Positions 9,643-17,496 of a stretch of DNA of 32,198 nt are shown piece after piece (position 1 is the first letter of the stretch; each line of letters opens with the position of its first letter). The stretch is taken from contig JAJXZD010000157.1 in the NCBI GenBank assembly GCA_021780215.1, forward strand, positions 1 through 32,198, written 5' to 3'. A program made the position numbers and the translations under genes. The notes below the pieces were generated by a model. It was not told where the DNA came from, searched no databases, and worked only from the letters and a program-made list of their open reading frames with translations. The stretch is from Acidobacteriota bacterium (lineage in GTDB: Bacteria; Acidobacteriota; Terriglobia; Acidiferrales; UBA7541).

Positions 9643-11040
9643 ATGGCCAGGATCACCTTTCTCGGGGCCGCAGGAACCGTCACTGGGTCGAAGTACCTCG
9701 TCGAAGCGGATGGAAAAAAGCTGCTCGTGGATTGCGGCCTCTTCGAAGGGCGCAGAGATCTGAAGCAGCGCAACTGGGAGCCGCTCCCTGTAAATCCGGC
9801 GACAATTGACTGGGTGCTGCTGACTCACGCCCACATTGACCATACCGGCTACCTTCCGCGGCTGCTGCGCGATGGCTTCCGCGGTCCGATCTACTCGAAT
9901 GCCGCGACGCGCGAACTTTGCGCCCTGCTGCTGCCCGATTCCGCGCACTTGCAGGAAGAAGACGCGGCCTACGCGGCCCGAAAAGGTTTCAGCCGGCATA
10001 AACCTCCGCTTCCGTTCTATACCGTCGCAGAATCGCAGGCCGCCCTCGCGCGATTTCATGACATTCCCCGCGCTGGGTCGTTCACGATCAGCCCTCAATT
10101 TTCTGTCCGGCCGCACGACGCCGGCCACATTCTCGGCTCATCGTGGCTCGAACTCACCATCACTGAGAACGGGCGACAGACCCTGGTGGTGTTCTCCGGC
10201 GACCTCGGACGGTATGACCAGCCGATCCTGAAAAATCCCGAATCTCCCGCGCGCGCCGATTTCCTGCTCTGCGAATCCACATATGGAGACCGCGATCATC
10301 CGTCCGGCTCGGTCCTGGACCAACTGGCGGATATCGTCTCCCAGACGGCCAAGCACGGCGGGGCTGTGGTGATCCCCGCGTTCGCCGTCGGGCGGACGCA
10401 AACCCTGCTCTACTATCTCCGCCAGCTTGAGGAAGAGCAGCGCATACCGCGCCTGCCGATGTATCTGGACAGCCCGATGGCCATCAATGTGACCGATCTG
10501 TACGAACGCCACCATGAGGACCACTCTCTGGAATTTAGCCGGGAAGAAGGCCAGGGCAACCACGACCCGCTCAACGTCCACGAAGTGCACATGACGCGAT
10601 CGGTTCAGGAGTCCAAAAATATAAATGATGTCGTGGCGCCCTGCGTAATTCTCTCCGCCAGCGGCATGGCCACGGGAGGGCGTGTGATGCACCATCTGGC
10701 GCGGCGGCTGCCCGATCCCCGCAGCGCCGTGCTGCTCGTCGGCTACCAGGCGGAAGGAACCGGCGGACGGGCCCTGTTGGAGGGCGCAAAGTATCTGCAT
10801 ATCCACGGCGAAGAAGTGCCGGTGCGGGCCCAAATTCACGAAATCGGCCAGCTCTCGGCGCACGCCGGAAAAAGCGAGTTGCTTCGGTGGCTCTCGGGAT
10901 TTCAGGCGCCGCCGCGGCAGACATTCCTCGTACACGGCGAGCCCACCGCGTTAAATTCCTTCCGCAGCACAATCCAGGATCAATTCCGCTGGCAGGTAGC
11001 AATTCCCGAACATCAGCAGTCGGTGGATTTGGCTCTTTGA
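9643..11040 (+). CDS. Metallo-beta-lactamase-fold / beta-CASP RNA-hydrolase-like protein
   Basis: The product has 465 residues. It belongs to the MBL-fold beta-CASP family (CPSF73/RNase J relatives). Motif 1 is 'VDCGLFEG', motif 2 is THAHIDHTG (His62, His64, Asp66, His67), and motif 3 lies near 'RPHDAGHILGSS' with the aspartate motif 'VVFSGDLGRYDQPIL'. The beta-CASP insert includes 'CESTYGDRDH', 'VVIPAFAVGRTQTLLYYL' and 'LDSPMAINVTDLY'. The closing motifs are 'SASGMATGGRVMHHL', 'IGQLSAHAGKSELLRW' and 'TFLVHGEP'. This set predicts a zinc-dependent nuclease acting on RNA in the cytoplasm. It is closer to the short bacterial CPSF-like proteins than to RNase J, which has an extra C-terminal domain. 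It is separated from the RND operon by 125 bases and converges with the aminotransferase gene 30 bases downstream. The true substrate is not known. Confidence 0.9.
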   Translation: MARITFLGAAGTVTGSKYLVEADGKKLLVDCGLFEGRRDLKQRNWEPLPVNPATIDWVLLTHAHIDHTGYLPRLLRDGFRGPIYSNAATRELCALLLPDSAHLQEEDAAYAARKGFSRHKPPLPFYTVAESQAALARFHDIPRAGSFTISPQFSVRPHDAGHILGSSWLELTITENGRQTLVVFSGDLGRYDQPILKNPESPARADFLLCESTYGDRDHPSGSVLDQLADIVSQTAKHGGAVVIPAFAVGRTQTLLYYLRQLEEEQRIPRLPMYLDSPMAINVTDLYERHHEDHSLEFSREEGQGNHDPLNVHEVHMTRSVQESKNINDVVAPCVILSASGMATGGRVMHHLARRLPDPRSAVLLVGYQAEGTGGRALLEGAKYLHIHGEEVPVRAQIHEIGQLSAHAGKSELLRWLSGFQAPPRQTFLVHGEPTALNSFRSTIQDQFRWQVAIPEHQQSVDLAL

Positions 11041-11070
11041 TGGCGTTGGGGCGCTCCCGCCTCGCGCTGT

Positions 11071-12270
11071 CTAGCGGGCAGGCCGAAGCTTGGTGAGCCG
11101 CTCGGCGGCGGCATCGAGGGTCTTGTCCGTCTTGCAAAACGTGAAACGCAGATAGTTGCGGCCATCGGCGGGATCGCGGTAGAAGCTCGACCCCGGAACT
11201 GCCGCGACACCAATCTCCTGCACCAGATATTTCGCGAAGGCGACGTCGTCGGGAAATCCGAAGGCGCTAATGTCGGTCATGATGTAATAGGCCCCGCGTG
11301 GTGTGAAGCAGCGGAAGCCGGCCTCGGTCAGAATCGCGAGCAGGCGGTCGCGCCGCGAAAGGTATGCGCGGGCGAGCTGTTCGTAGTACTCCGCGGGAAA
11401 TTGCAGGGCCGCGGCGCCCGCCTCCTGCAAGGGGGCAGAGGCACCGACAGTGAGAAAATCGTGTACCTTCCGGATGGCGGAAGTGATCTCCGGAGGAGCA
11501 ATGGCCCAGCCGACGCGCCATCCGGTCACGCTGTATGTTTTCGACAATGCGTTGATCGTAATGGTGCGCTCGCGCATCCCCTCGATGGCGGCGGGCGAAA
11601 TGTGCTGGGCGCCGTCATACACCATGTGTTCATAAATCTCGTCGGTGATGGCCACAGCTCCCCAGTGCGCGCAGAGAACGCGGATCGCTTCCAGCTCCTC
11701 GCGGCGGAAAACCTTGCCCGTGGGATTATTCGGAGTGTTGAGGATGATCGCCTTGGTCGCCGGGCCGAACGCGGCGGCCAACTCCTCGGGATCGAAGCTC
11801 CATTCGGGAGGATGCAGCTTCACAAAGCGGGGCGTTGCGCCGGAGAGGATCGCGTCAGGGCCGTAGTTCTCATAGAAAGGCTCGAAGACCACGACCTCGT
11901 CGCCGGGATTGATGATCGCCAGCATGGTCGAGATCATCGCTTCCGTCGCGCCGCAGCACACGGTGATTTCCCGCTCCGGATCCACGGATACTCCCTGGGT
12001 GCGCTCAAATTTCTTTGCGATAGCGTCACGCAGCGTCTTCGCGCCCCAGGTGATGGCGTACTGGTTGATGTCTCTGGCGATTGCTTCCCGCGCGGCGTTC
12101 TTGATCTCCGCTGGAGCGGGAAAGTCCGGAAAACCCTGAGAGAGATTCACGGCGCCGTGGCGGAGGGCCAGGCGAGTCATCTCGCGAATCACCGATTCGG
12201 TGAACTGCTCGGCTTTGCGCGAAAGCGCCGACCTAGCGGCTGTCGCTGGCGCCTGCTTCGCGGGGTTCAT
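11071..12270 (-). CDS. PLP-dependent class I/II aminotransferase (kynurenine/glutamine transaminase K-like)
   Basis: The product has 399 residues. It is a fold-type I aminotransferase that uses pyridoxal phosphate. Visible are the substrate-region 'VNLSQGFPDFPAP', cofactor-binding 'CCGATEAM' near residues 105-112, 'NTPNNPTGKVF' (Asn/Pro loop, 178-188), 'ITDEIYEHMVYDG' with Asp210 and Tyr213, the Schiff-base Lys244 in 'INALSKTYSVTGWRVGW', and the carboxylate-binding Arg in 'YLRFTFCK'. The SQGFPDF opening and the overall pattern match the kynurenine-oxoglutarate transaminase/glutamine transaminase K/YbdL group, so keto acids from methionine, glutamine or aromatic amino acids are likely substrates. 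The ATG at 12270 has GGAG seven bases upstream and overlaps the end of the lytic transglycosylase gene by 38 bases, which suggests co-transcription but not a shared pathway. Confidence 0.92.
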   Translation of the reverse strand: MNPAKQAPATAARSALSRKAEQFTESVIREMTRLALRHGAVNLSQGFPDFPAPAEIKNAAREAIARDINQYAITWGAKTLRDAIAKKFERTQGVSVDPEREITVCCGATEAMISTMLAIINPGDEVVVFEPFYENYGPDAILSGATPRFVKLHPPEWSFDPEELAAAFGPATKAIILNTPNNPTGKVFRREELEAIRVLCAHWGAVAITDEIYEHMVYDGAQHISPAAIEGMRERTITINALSKTYSVTGWRVGWAIAPPEITSAIRKVHDFLTVGASAPLQEAGAAALQFPAEYYEQLARAYLSRRDRLLAILTEAGFRCFTPRGAYYIMTDISAFGFPDDVAFAKYLVQEIGVAAVPGSSFYRDPADGRNYLRFTFCKTDKTLDAAAERLTKLRPAR

Positions 12271-14455
12271 GGTGCGCTCCGTAAAGATGCCGGTAGATGT
12301 CCGCGTTGCGCAAGACGATCTGGACGTAATCGCGGGTCTCCGTGAACGGGATGGAATCCACGAATTCAGCCGGCTCGCGATAGTTCTGTCCGGCAGTCCA
12401 CGAAGCTACGCGATCCTCTCCGGCATTATAGGCCGCCAGGGCCAGCTCCACGCTGCTGAATTGCTTCTGAAGATTGGCAACATAGGCGGTTCCCAGACGG
12501 ACGTTGTAATTCGGGTCGGTCAGGCGATAGCGCACATAGCGCACCCTGGTCTGACGCGCCAGACCCCGCGCCGTTTTCGGCAGGAGCTGCATCAGACCGA
12601 TGGCATCCGAAACGGAGCGCGCCTTGGGATTGAATGCCGACTCCTGATGGATCAGCCCGGCCACCAGCATCGGATCGAGTTTTTCACGCTCCGACCAGCG
12701 GCGAATCTCGTTGGCATACGGCAGGGCATACGCCGCCAGCCAGACCGGGCGAGGCACCTCGGCGAAGCTTCGCGATTCCAGCCGCGGATAGAGCCGCCGC
12801 ACGAGCACAATGGCCGCGCCGTAGCGCTCCGCCGCTACCGCTTCCTGCGCGGCTTCCAGCAGCAGATTGGCGTTGCCCGTAGCCGTGTATCCCGCCTGCA
12901 ATTCAGCCTCGGCGGAGGAGTCAAACGCAATCATTCGCAGGGCGCTCGCCCGCTTCTCCCAAGTCGTGGGCGGCGGATCGGAGAGGTCGAGCGATGCGGC
13001 TGGCGGAAGCGGCGGCAAGGCGGTGACTACAGCTGCTTCCTGCACAGGTCCCGGTCCGAGCGAGCGAAGCCGGACCTCGCCCAACTCGCCGAAATAGGCC
13101 TCTGGATAGCGGCCGGACAATTTCTTGTAATAGCTTCGCGCCAGAGGCGTGTCGCCCGATTCTTCCGCGAGCCGGCCGAGCCAATACAAAGTGTCCGGCG
13201 TATAAGACGACTCTGGAAACCGCTGCATATGCTCTGCGAGCAATTGCGCCGCATCCGGCTGGCGCTTCAACACGGCGGTCCACGCGACACGCCAGAGCGC
13301 CGCGTCCGCGTCCGGCGTGTTCGGGAAGAGCTTCGCCACGCGGACGTAATACAACGAGGCCTGATCGCGGGCCATCTGCACCCAATAATAATTCCCCGCC
13401 AGCATGAGCGACGCTTCAGCCCACTGGCTCGCTGGCGCCCGCGAAACCGCCGCCTCCGCTGCGGCAATCATTCCGGCCTCGTCATTTTGCGAACGGGAAT
13501 ATTCCGCCAGGGCGTGCTTCCGCTCCGCGTCCACATCCGGATCGCTGATTTGCAGTGCGGAAAGGTCCGCGGGGCCCGCGCCGAGCCGAAGCCCACAGGC
13601 CAGAATCCGCATCTCCGCGCGCTCCCGGTCCGCGCCGGCGAGTTCCGGCAGAACCTCCGAATATTCGTTGCGCGCGCGATTCCAATCGCCAGCAGTGTAA
13701 AACGTGGCGGCGAGGCTGAGCCTGTCTTTCACCGGGGGCTGCGGGAATTTGTCTCCCAGCGTATCGCGCAGGAATGCGGCCTTGCTGGCCGCTTCGCCCG
13801 CCTCCGAGCTTAGCGGAAAATTAAGATAGACCGACTGATAATCCGCGGCTGCGTCCAGGGTCTTCCCGGCCTGCTCACGCGCCTCAGCGCGAAGAAAGAG
13901 CAGGGCGGGAGTCTTCGCCGTGGGAGGATACGCATCGAAAGCTGCCAAGGCGTCCGCAGGGCGGCCGGCGTCCAAGGCCGCTTGGCCCAGCGTTTCGAGC
14001 GCCGGCTCGGTCATCAAGGAATCAGGAAATGTCTGGCGAAACTGCTGCAATTCGTCCAGCGCCGCGGAGCTGTTGTTCAGGGCGAGATCGGCCTGCGCCT
14101 TCCAGTACAGCGCGTAGTCGCCGAGCAGCGGCTCGTCCTCGGCGCGGGCGAGCCATTTCGCCGCCTGTGCGTACCGCGCCCGGCCGTAGTCGTAGCGCCC
14201 CAGCGCCAGCGCCGCGCGCATTCCCAGCACGCCCGAGGATTTTTGCGAGGCCAGGCCACTCAGCCGGCCGTAGGCCCAGTGGGAGTCCTTGTTGGTGAGC
14301 GCCCTGGCCAATGCCTCCAGGCTTTGCGACGAAACTCGTCCACCAGCGCCGCTGGGCGCGGCAGCCTTCGGGCGCGCCGGACAAGGAACGCTGAGGAGTG
14401 CCGCGAGGCCGACCGTGCCGGCAAGACGGAGGCCGTATTTCCTCGCGAAGGACTT
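12233..14455 (-). CDS. Soluble lytic murein transglycosylase (Slt-like)
   Basis: The product has about 740 residues. After a probable signal peptide ('KYGLRLAGTVGLAALLSV') comes a long alpha-helical TPR-like region (about residues 50-560, many 'A..W.AR...YY' repeats). The C-terminal SLT domain has 'GLIHQESAFNPKARS' with the catalytic Glu, 'SDAIGLMQLLPKTARGLAR', and 'AYNAGEDRVASW'. It cleaves peptidoglycan glycan strands in the periplasm, forming anhydromuramyl ends. The 5' end is unclear. The frame is open across the stop of the upstream gene, but no ATG, GTG or TTG occurs near the signal peptide. I place the start at about 14455, next to the upstream TAA. The first in-frame ATG (14662) and GTG lie well inside the upstream gene and would add a nonsensical N-terminal extension. 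A lost base or a rare start codon is possible. Confidence 0.85.
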   Translation of the reverse strand, partial: KSFARKYGLRLAGTVGLAALLSVPCPARPKAAAPSGAGGRVSSQSLEALARALTNKDSHWAYGRLSGLASQKSSGVLGMRAALALGRYDYGRARYAQAAKWLARAEDEPLLGDYALYWKAQADLALNNSSAALDELQQFRQTFPDSLMTEPALETLGQAALDAGRPADALAAFDAYPPTAKTPALLFLRAEAREQAGKTLDAAADYQSVYLNFPLSSEAGEAASKAAFLRDTLGDKFPQPPVKDRLSLAATFYTAGDWNRARNEYSEVLPELAGADRERAEMRILACGLRLGAGPADLSALQISDPDVDAERKHALAEYSRSQNDEAGMIAAAEAAVSRAPASQWAEASLMLAGNYYWVQMARDQASLYYVRVAKLFPNTPDADAALWRVAWTAVLKRQPDAAQLLAEHMQRFPESSYTPDTLYWLGRLAEESGDTPLARSYYKKLSGRYPEAYFGELGEVRLRSLGPGPVQEAAVVTALPPLPPAASLDLSDPPPTTWEKRASALRMIAFDSSAEAELQAGYTATGNANLLLEAAQEAVAAERYGAAIVLVRRLYPRLESRSFAEVPRPVWLAAYALPYANEIRRWSEREKLDPMLVAGLIHQESAFNPKARSVSDAIGLMQLLPKTARGLARQTRVRYVRYRLTDPNYNVRLGTAYVANLQKQFSSVELALAAYNAGEDRVASWTAGQNYREPAEFVDSIPFTETRDYVQIVLRNADIYRHLYGAHHEPREAGASDSR

Positions 14456-15299
14456 ACCGCCGCGGCGCCGGGGAGGGATACGGATACTCTCCCAGGGCTT
14501 CGCGATCGCCTTCGGCCAGGATTTCCACCATCCAGCGATGGAAATAATCCACCGGGTGGTCCAGAATCGCCTGGAAACGCCGATCGTATTCCTTGCGGGC
14601 TTTATCGAGTTCACTGCGGAGTCTATGGCAAATATCCTTGTGCTCGCGGCCCAATCGAACATCCTTCGGCCGCAATAATTTTATGTCCTGCATGGCCACT
14701 TTGGCTACCCGGCTAGCTCGGCGATGCAGATCCTGCAGCTCCGGCCCAAGGGCGGCAACATCAAAAGCCGGCGCCTCCTCGGCAAGCTCCCGTGCCCCTG
14801 TAGAATCAGATGCAGCTTGGACTGCGCCCGTCTCCAAAGAAACATCTACCGGCACCCCGGCCTCCTCCGCTACGGGAGAAGGCTCAAAAACTGCCGGCCC
14901 TGCCATCTCGACCGGCTCAGCCACCGCTGCGGGCGCACTGCCGCGGGTGTCTCGGCGTTCGGGAACGGCCTCGGCTGGAGCCTGCTGGTCCTGCGTGTTC
15001 AGTGCGACGGTCACAAAATTGGAAAGGACCGCGAGCCCTGCGGCGAGCGATGCAGCGGCCGTCTGGGCGCGGAGCATGGCGGGCAAGGCGTTGGTCGGTC
15101 GGCTCGAGGAACACGCCGCCACCAGGTCCGCATAGGCCTGATGGAGGTCGTCCGCAGTGCGCTGAAGAGGCGCGAGATTATCGCGCAAGGCGCGCGAAAC
15201 GGCATCCTCAAGCAATCGGTCCTGCATTTTGCGGCTTTCCGGCAAGGGCCCCGCCTCTTTCGGATTATGGAAACCGCTGCACGGAGTGTCAACTGCCAT
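14454..15299 (-). CDS. Hypothetical protein with acidobacterial-type C-terminal helical tail
   Basis: The product has 281 residues from the ATG at 15299. The middle is an Ala/Pro/Val/Glu-rich linker (about 85-185), which looks disordered. The N-terminal part (about 25-85) is helical, with a short hydrophobic stretch. The C-terminal 90 residues are charged and helical: 'RRASRVAKVAMQDIKLL', 'GREHKDICHRLRSELDKAR', 'YFHRWMVEILAEGDREALG'. I recall the same pattern (S-x-IKLYN ... YERL ... YF.DELV..LA.GD) as a C-terminal tail of many Acidobacteriota proteins, but I cannot verify this here. No function is assigned. Other possible starts are an ATG at 15227 (GGAAAG upstream) and an ATG at 15473. It is divergent from the cupin gene and overlaps the transglycosylase gene. 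Confidence 0.6.
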   Translation of the reverse strand: MAVDTPCSGFHNPKEAGPLPESRKMQDRLLEDAVSRALRDNLAPLQRTADDLHQAYADLVAACSSSRPTNALPAMLRAQTAAASLAAGLAVLSNFVTVALNTQDQQAPAEAVPERRDTRGSAPAAVAEPVEMAGPAVFEPSPVAEEAGVPVDVSLETGAVQAASDSTGARELAEEAPAFDVAALGPELQDLHRRASRVAKVAMQDIKLLRPKDVRLGREHKDICHRLRSELDKARKEYDRRFQAILDHPVDYFHRWMVEILAEGDREALGEYPYPSPAPRR

Positions 15300-15457
15300 T
15301 CCCGGAATGCGTTCCTGATTGTTGAGGGAGGGACTTCCCCGTCGCCGGGTGCGCGATCGAGGTTTTGCTTGCCTTCCTAGCGGGTGGTTCGTATCTTCTT
15401 CGTTACGCATCCTGCGGCCTGCTCCCCGGCACCGGGCCGCCAATACTTCGCCCAGGA

Positions 15458-15463
15458 TACAAT
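15458..15463 (+). promoter_or_regulatory. -10 box suggesting a leaderless cupin transcript
   Basis: TACAAT, one mismatch from TATAAT, ends eight bases before the ATG at 15472. No Shine-Dalgarno sequence is present at normal spacing. Leaderless transcription is the simplest reading. The -35 region shows no clear match. Confidence 0.35.
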
Positions 15464-15471
15464 CGGCCATC

Positions 15472-15975
15472 ATGCTGACACCCGAACAGATTCGCGATTT
15501 GCTGAAAATGCAGCCGCTGCCCGTCGAAGGCGGCTATTTCTCGGAAGCATACCGCTCCGCGCACACGTTGCCGAAATCGGCCTTGCCTTCGGGCTATTCC
15601 GGCGATCGCAGCCTGGCCACCTCCATCTATTACCTGCTGACCCCGGACACATTTTCGGCCATGCACCGCCTCCGCGGTGATGAGACCTTTCATTTCTATC
15701 TCGGCGATCCGGTCGAGATGCTCGCCCTGAAGCCGGACGGGACGGGCGAAGCCATCCTTCTTGGGCGGGAGATCAACGCGGGGATGCGCCTGCAACACAC
15801 AGTGACCGGAGGCACCTGGCAGGGCGCGCGCGTGGCCCCCGGCGGCAAATACGCCCTGCTGGGCACCTCCATGGCGCCCGGCTTTGACCCGGACGATTTC
15901 GAACCGGCCGGCCGCGCCGAACTCGCCGGTCGCTACCCCGCATACGCGGCGCTCATATATTTGTTGACCCGCTGA
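15472..15975 (+). CDS. DUF985 (cupin_5) family protein
   Basis: The product has 167 residues. The opening 'LTPEQIRDLLKMQPLPVEGG' and 'YFSEAYRS' are hallmarks of the DUF985/cupin_5 family (relatives of yeast Yml079w), a double-stranded beta-helix of the RmlC-like cupin class. Further family features are 'LATSIYYLLTPDTFSAMHRL', 'DETFHFYLGDPVEML', and 'GGTWQGARVAPGGKYALLGT' followed by 'MAPGFDPDDFE'. The His in 'MHRL' and the HFY region are in the usual pocket positions. No enzymatic activity is firmly established for the family; nucleotide-sugar or small-ligand binding has been proposed. I use the ATG at 15472. The frame is open upstream to 15319, but that part runs against the divergent gene and is compositionally different. 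Confidence 0.88.
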   Translation: MLTPEQIRDLLKMQPLPVEGGYFSEAYRSAHTLPKSALPSGYSGDRSLATSIYYLLTPDTFSAMHRLRGDETFHFYLGDPVEMLALKPDGTGEAILLGREINAGMRLQHTVTGGTWQGARVAPGGKYALLGTSMAPGFDPDDFEPAGRAELAGRYPAYAALIYLLTR

Positions 15976-16049
15976 GAGTCCGGCCCGCAAACAAGATTTT
16001 CTCGTCCTCGGCGCGCGGCTTGAACTGGACACTTCCCGCAGGGCCCGAT

Positions 16050-16079
16050 TTGGCTTCTTTCTCCGACAAATGCTATGCT
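16050..16079 (+). promoter_or_regulatory. ssrA promoter
   Basis: TTGGCT (16050-16055) and TATGCT (16074-16079) are 18 bases apart, and the -10 box is preceded by TGC (extended -10). The predicted start is a few bases before the mature tmRNA 5' end at 16092, as expected for a precursor trimmed by RNase P. Confidence 0.55.
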
Positions 16080-16091
16080 GATAGTACCGAC

Positions 16092-16447
16092 GGGGGCGAT
16101 ACGGTTTCGACGGAAGCTGTCGCGGCCCGAAGGCATGCCGGGCGCCACCTGCCCGCAATCGGGTGGAACAACACAACTGGCAACTCCCAGTTGGCTCTCG
16201 CTGCCTAATTAAAACCTAGGTAGCGCGTCTCCCCAGGTGATGCCTGCGCGCTTGGGATGAGGCGTCATACAGCGGGCTGGCCGGCGCGTTTCGGTCCGCA
16301 ACACGCCGGTAAGATCATCGGACTAGCCGGTGGCGCGTCTTGCCCGTTCTGAGCTCCCCCCGGCGAATCTTTCGGAATGGGATAAGCATGTAGTCTTCGG
16401 GTGGCAAGGCTTCTCGGACGGGGGTTCGACTCCCCCCGCCTCCACCA
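16092..16447 (+). ncRNA. ssrA: tmRNA (transfer-messenger RNA)
   Basis: The 5' end reads GGGGGCGATACGGTTTCGAC, the strongly conserved tmRNA start. The 3' end contains the T-arm GGGGGTTCGACTCCCCC and ends CGCCTCCACCA. GGGGGCG (16092-16098) pairs with CGCCTCC (16437-16443), leaving A plus an encoded CCA. The tag frame ends ...GNSQLALAA with stop TAA at 16206-16208; the best guess for the resume codon is GGC at 16179. A helix-5-like pair (AGCGCG with CGCGCT) follows, and pseudoknot regions lie in between. It is a one-piece tmRNA of about 356 bases. It rescues stalled ribosomes together with SmpB (not in the window). Confidence 0.96.
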
Positions 16448-16699
16448 TTCTAAGTTTCTGAGTCGCATTTAGTTAATCGACTCGCGTTTCGCGTGTGCCA
16501 GATTTGTGCCCGACCCCGCTGGAAACCCCGTGCGTTTTCTCACAGGAAGACCATCGCTTTCACTTTCGTGCGAGGCGACGACCGCAGGCGTATCGTTAGA
16601 GATGAGTCTGACTCGGCCTGTTTCAGCGGATAAACACGTCCTTCACCAAAGAACTAACTGGTCTTTGCCCCGCGACGTTCCTCTCCGTGGTCGTTCTCA
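16448..16699. other. Non-coding stretch after ssrA
   Basis: There are 252 bases between the tmRNA 3' end and the stop of the GIY-YIG-like gene. An inverted repeat GAGTCG ... CGACTC (16460-16465 and 16478-16483, 12-base loop) lies 12 bases after the CCA and could be an ssrA terminator or part of an attachment site, but there is no T-run. I see no credible gene here. Confidence 0.4.
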
Positions 16700-17299
16700 T
16701 TATCGTCGCGGTCGCGTGCTATGTGCCCGCGCGGGTCGATCCCGTCTTAGCGCTGCGGCGGGGTAGGAATACGGTTTGTATTTGGTCTCGTCATCGAATT
16801 TCGATGTATACCTCCATCCAGAGACTTCTGGTAAGAGGCTTCGATGGCAACCCCAATTGAGCACGTGGAACTCTTGTAGTTCCGAGTCTTTGTAGTCGAT
16901 GCCCTTTTGAGCGTTGTAAGCCGGAGTATGCGCGAGAATAAGCAACCTCTCCGCGCGGTCTATGTGCTCCTCCCACTCTGCATTTGACGGTGTGCCATTC
17001 CATCCACTGAGCCGCCCCACGTAGACTGATAAACGCTGACGGTCGCTGTGCCACCACCACAAATCAGTTTCTTCAGGCAGTCGATCCGCGAACTTCTGCC
17101 CGCTGGCTTTGCCGATGTAAAGCAGAGTATCCACGCCATATATGGCATGGCACCCATACACCTGATAAACGCCATAATCCGTTGGGCCATTCAGCTCGCC
17201 GACTGATTTATACATCAGCGGACGGTCAGACTTTTGCTTTCCTTCCCAGCTAAAAGGCCCCGCCCACTGGATGTGCACGACAGTAACTGGTTTGCTCAT
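16700..17299 (-). CDS. GIY-YIG-like domain protein, function unknown
   Basis: The product has 199 residues. An N-terminal part (about 1-40, 'VTVVHIQWAGPFSW') precedes a GIY-YIG-like core: 'YGVYQVYGCH' and 'TLLYIGKASGQKFADRL' match the two catalytic strands and the Arg-containing helix of this nuclease superfamily. These are followed by 'LWWWHSDRQRLSVYVGRL' and 'WEEHIDRAERLLILAHTPAYN', where the Glu/His region and the terminal 'PAYN' resemble the end of the domain. Members cut DNA in repair, restriction or homing contexts, but many short ones are uncharacterised. The start at 17299 is well supported by TGGAGGAAGC directly upstream. GC is lower than in the neighbours (about 54% by eye). Its position beside ssrA, a common integration site, hints at acquisition by transfer. 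No integrase is seen. Confidence 0.7.
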   Translation of the reverse strand: MSKPVTVVHIQWAGPFSWEGKQKSDRPLMYKSVGELNGPTDYGVYQVYGCHAIYGVDTLLYIGKASGQKFADRLPEETDLWWWHSDRQRLSVYVGRLSGWNGTPSNAEWEEHIDRAERLLILAHTPAYNAQKGIDYKDSELQEFHVLNWGCHRSLLPEVSGWRYTSKFDDETKYKPYSYPAAALRRDRPARAHSTRPRR

Positions 17300-17496
17300 A
17301 GCTTCCTCCAATGCCAGTAAACTCGCCGGTCCCGCCAATTTCAAGTCGAATGAGTTGGAATGTATGTGTCGTTTCTTCCCCGCGCCGCTGCGATCCTGAG
17401 CCTCGCTGTCTCCCGCGTCCACCCTCTCGATGCGGCCATCACAACATACGGTCGAGCATTTCGCCGGGCGGCTTGGTCCGTGGTACAAAGGATTGG

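Noticed and set aside
12200-13813. Long plus-strand open frame (537 codons) opposite the lytic transglycosylase gene
   Set aside because: It has Arg-rich, repetitive composition and no recognisable motif. The opposite strand has a clear SLT domain.
16265-16468. Minus-strand open frame over the tmRNA, translating to a 'RGESNPRP'-type peptide
   Set aside because: This peptide is the well-known artefact of reading a tRNA-like T-arm backwards. The region is the 3' half of ssrA.
16460-16483. Inverted repeat after ssrA as a mobile-element end
   Set aside because: The stem is only six bases with a 12-base loop and there is no integrase or second copy, so I do not call an element.
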